This document shows positions 15,172 to 16,307 of a stretch of DNA of 16,307 nt, one piece after another. The stretch spans positions 1-16,307 of the forward strand of contig JAFGWD010000170.1 in assembly GCA_016937315.1 (NCBI GenBank), written 5' to 3'. Below the pieces are notes generated by a model. The model did not search any database, was not told the DNA's origin, and saw only the letters and a list, made by a program, of their open reading frames with translations. The position numbers were made by a program, and so were the translations under genes. How positions within the stretch are numbered: the first letter of the stretch is position 1; each line of letters begins with the position of its first letter. The stretch is from Rhodospirillaceae bacterium. GTDB lineage: Bacteria; Pseudomonadota; Alphaproteobacteria; Rhodospirillales; Rhodospirillaceae.

Positions 15172-16307
15172 TTATATCCCGAAGGCAAAAATCATCAGGC
15201 CGCCAGCAACGGTACCGACAATCGGCACCCACCACTGCCGCATCGGATTGATCGCTGCCGTCGAGAACAACCAAACCCCCATCCCCACCTTAACGCTAGC
15301 CAGAATCGCCAACAGCGGTGCCGTTGATATCAACAACATCGACGGATTGGCAACAAACCCCAAAGGCAGGATGAACAACCCAATGCCCAATTGCATGGAC
15401 CGCCAAGCCACCGGCAACCACGCCGTGTTTGCCAAGCCCGCTGCAATAAACACGTTGCCACAAACCGGCGGCGTAATGGTGCATAACAGCGCGTACCAGA
15501 ACACAAACAAGTGGGCGTAGAGTTCCGGCAGACCGAGATCCACCAAAGCCGGACCCGCGACCGCAACGGTGATGATATAAGCCGCCGTGGTCGGCAGTTC
15601 CATGCCCAGAACCAACCCGGCCAAACCCGTCAAAATCAGAGCCAACCAGATGTTTCCACCCGATGCAGACAAGATCAGCGAGGTGATCTTGACGCCAATG
15701 CCGGTCATGTTGAAGACGCCAACAATCAGGCTGGCGCAAATGATGATTGCCGCAATCGCGGCCACCTGACGCCCGCTATCAACACAGGCCATCCACAACC
15801 GGTGCAGCCACCGCCGAAACCGGATGTCACCATACCCATCAGCAATCAACAAAACCGCCGTAGACGCCGTGGCTAAAGCCGCCGCATAGGGCGCAGTAAA
15901 GGCGGTGAAGGCTAACATCCAGGTCAACAGCGCGAACGGCACCGCAAAAAAGGGAAACGTCCGCGCAACCACGACCCAGCCGGGCAAGTCTTCTTTACGC
16001 ATACCGGTCAAGTTCCAGCGTATGGCAAACAAATGCACCCCAAACCATACGGTGGCAAAGAACAAAAAGGCCGAAGGTGCCGCCGCCTTCATGATCGACA
16101 AATAATCGGTGTGCAACAGTTCGGCCATCACGAAGATGCCCGCCCCCATCAAGGGTGGCATGATCTGACCGCCAGTGGAGGCCACCGCCTCAACCGCCGC
16201 TGCCATCGCTGGCGGATACCCCAAGCGTTTCATTGCCGGAATGGTCACCATGCCGGTGGACGCCGTGTTCGCCGCCGCAACACCGGAAATCGTGCCGTAC
16301 ATGGCAC
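15172..16307 (-). CDS. TRAP transporter permease, fused 4TM/12TM type (N-terminal part outside window)
   Basis: The C-terminal 377 or so residues of a DctM-type large TRAP permease; the frame is open to the right edge, so the start lies beyond it. Recognisable family stretches are YGTISGVAAANTASTG, TIPAMKRLGYPPAMAAAVEA, ASTGGQIMPPLMGAGIFVMAE and, later, GMELPTTAAYIITV and ITPPVCGNVFIAAGLA. At least nine hydrophobic segments are visible. This version is typical of fused 4TM/12TM permeases that work with TAXI-type periplasmic binding proteins to import dicarboxylates or similar organic acids with a sodium or proton gradient. The binding protein would be expected upstream, out of view. mntP follows 5 bases after the stop. 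Confidence 0.92.
   Translation of the reverse strand, partial: AMYGTISGVAAANTASTGMVTIPAMKRLGYPPAMAAAVEAVASTGGQIMPPLMGAGIFVMAELLHTDYLSIMKAAAPSAFLFFATVWFGVHLFAIRWNLTGMRKEDLPGWVVVARTFPFFAVPFALLTWMLAFTAFTAPYAAALATASTAVLLIADGYGDIRFRRWLHRLWMACVDSGRQVAAIAAIIICASLIVGVFNMTGIGVKITSLILSASGGNIWLALILTGLAGLVLGMELPTTAAYIITVAVAGPALVDLGLPELYAHLFVFWYALLCTITPPVCGNVFIAAGLANTAWLPVAWRSMQLGIGLFILPLGFVANPSMLLISTAPLLAILASVKVGMGVWLFSTAAINPMRQWWVPIVGTVAGGLMIFAFGI

Noticed and set aside
15167..15274. Upstream extension of mntP
   Set aside because: The added residues come from the end of the TRAP permease gene in another frame. MntP proteins begin at the Met encoded at 15166.
1..16307. Defence island, prophage, insertion sequence or CRISPR array
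   Set aside because: No transposase, integrase, nuclease-helicase pair, repeat-spacer pattern or shift in base composition was seen. Every sizeable gene belongs to a housekeeping, signalling or transport family.

Overview
The window is a GC-rich, densely coding chromosomal segment. Gene families, codon choice (G/C at third positions) and neighbourhoods point to an alphaproteobacterium, most likely of the Rhodospirillales type. That placement is by gene content only, without a tree. No rRNA, tRNA, CRISPR array, insertion sequence or integration site was recognised, and no gap between genes exceeds about 150 bases.

Layout. (1) 1-2646, plus strand: a 5'-truncated PAS hybrid histidine kinase with a C-terminal receiver, then a NarL/FixJ-type response regulator that appears to have its own promoter. 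(2) 2716-6487, minus strand: a tight operon read right to left. It holds a Memo+AMMECR1 fusion protein, a Sua5/TsaC threonylcarbamoyl-AMP synthase whose start overlaps the preceding stop by 4 bases, and an FAD-linked D-2-hydroxyglutarate-dehydrogenase-like oxidase. (3) 6616-7698, plus strand, divergent from region 2: the radical SAM enzyme that completes the AmmeMemoRadiSam set. (4) 7806-12801, plus strand: two different M17 leucyl aminopeptidases in tandem, a TauE/SafE-type permease, a YqaA/DedA-type membrane protein and DsbB, nearly all with short gaps or overlaps. (5) 12811-16307, minus strand: a CPA2 cation/proton antiporter with an RCK (TrkA-N) domain, an MntP-type manganese exporter, and the C-terminal part of a fused 4TM/12TM TRAP permease that runs off the right edge.

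How the genes fit together. The two-component pair is a sensor/regulator unit with unknown signal and targets. The Memo-AMMECR1 fusion and the divergent radical SAM enzyme belong to a widely conserved three-part system whose chemistry is, to my knowledge, unresolved. It is the most interesting content here, and the bases that should carry its control are the 128 between the two start codons. The remainder is tRNA modification, organic-acid oxidation, peptide turnover, envelope redox (DsbB) and ion or organic-acid transport, all in recognisable families with intact key residues. I found no wholly new multi-gene system. The points worth a second look are the fused and divergent AmmeMemoRadiSam arrangement, the tandem non-identical M17 peptidases, and a perfect 12-bp palindrome upstream of the first of them.
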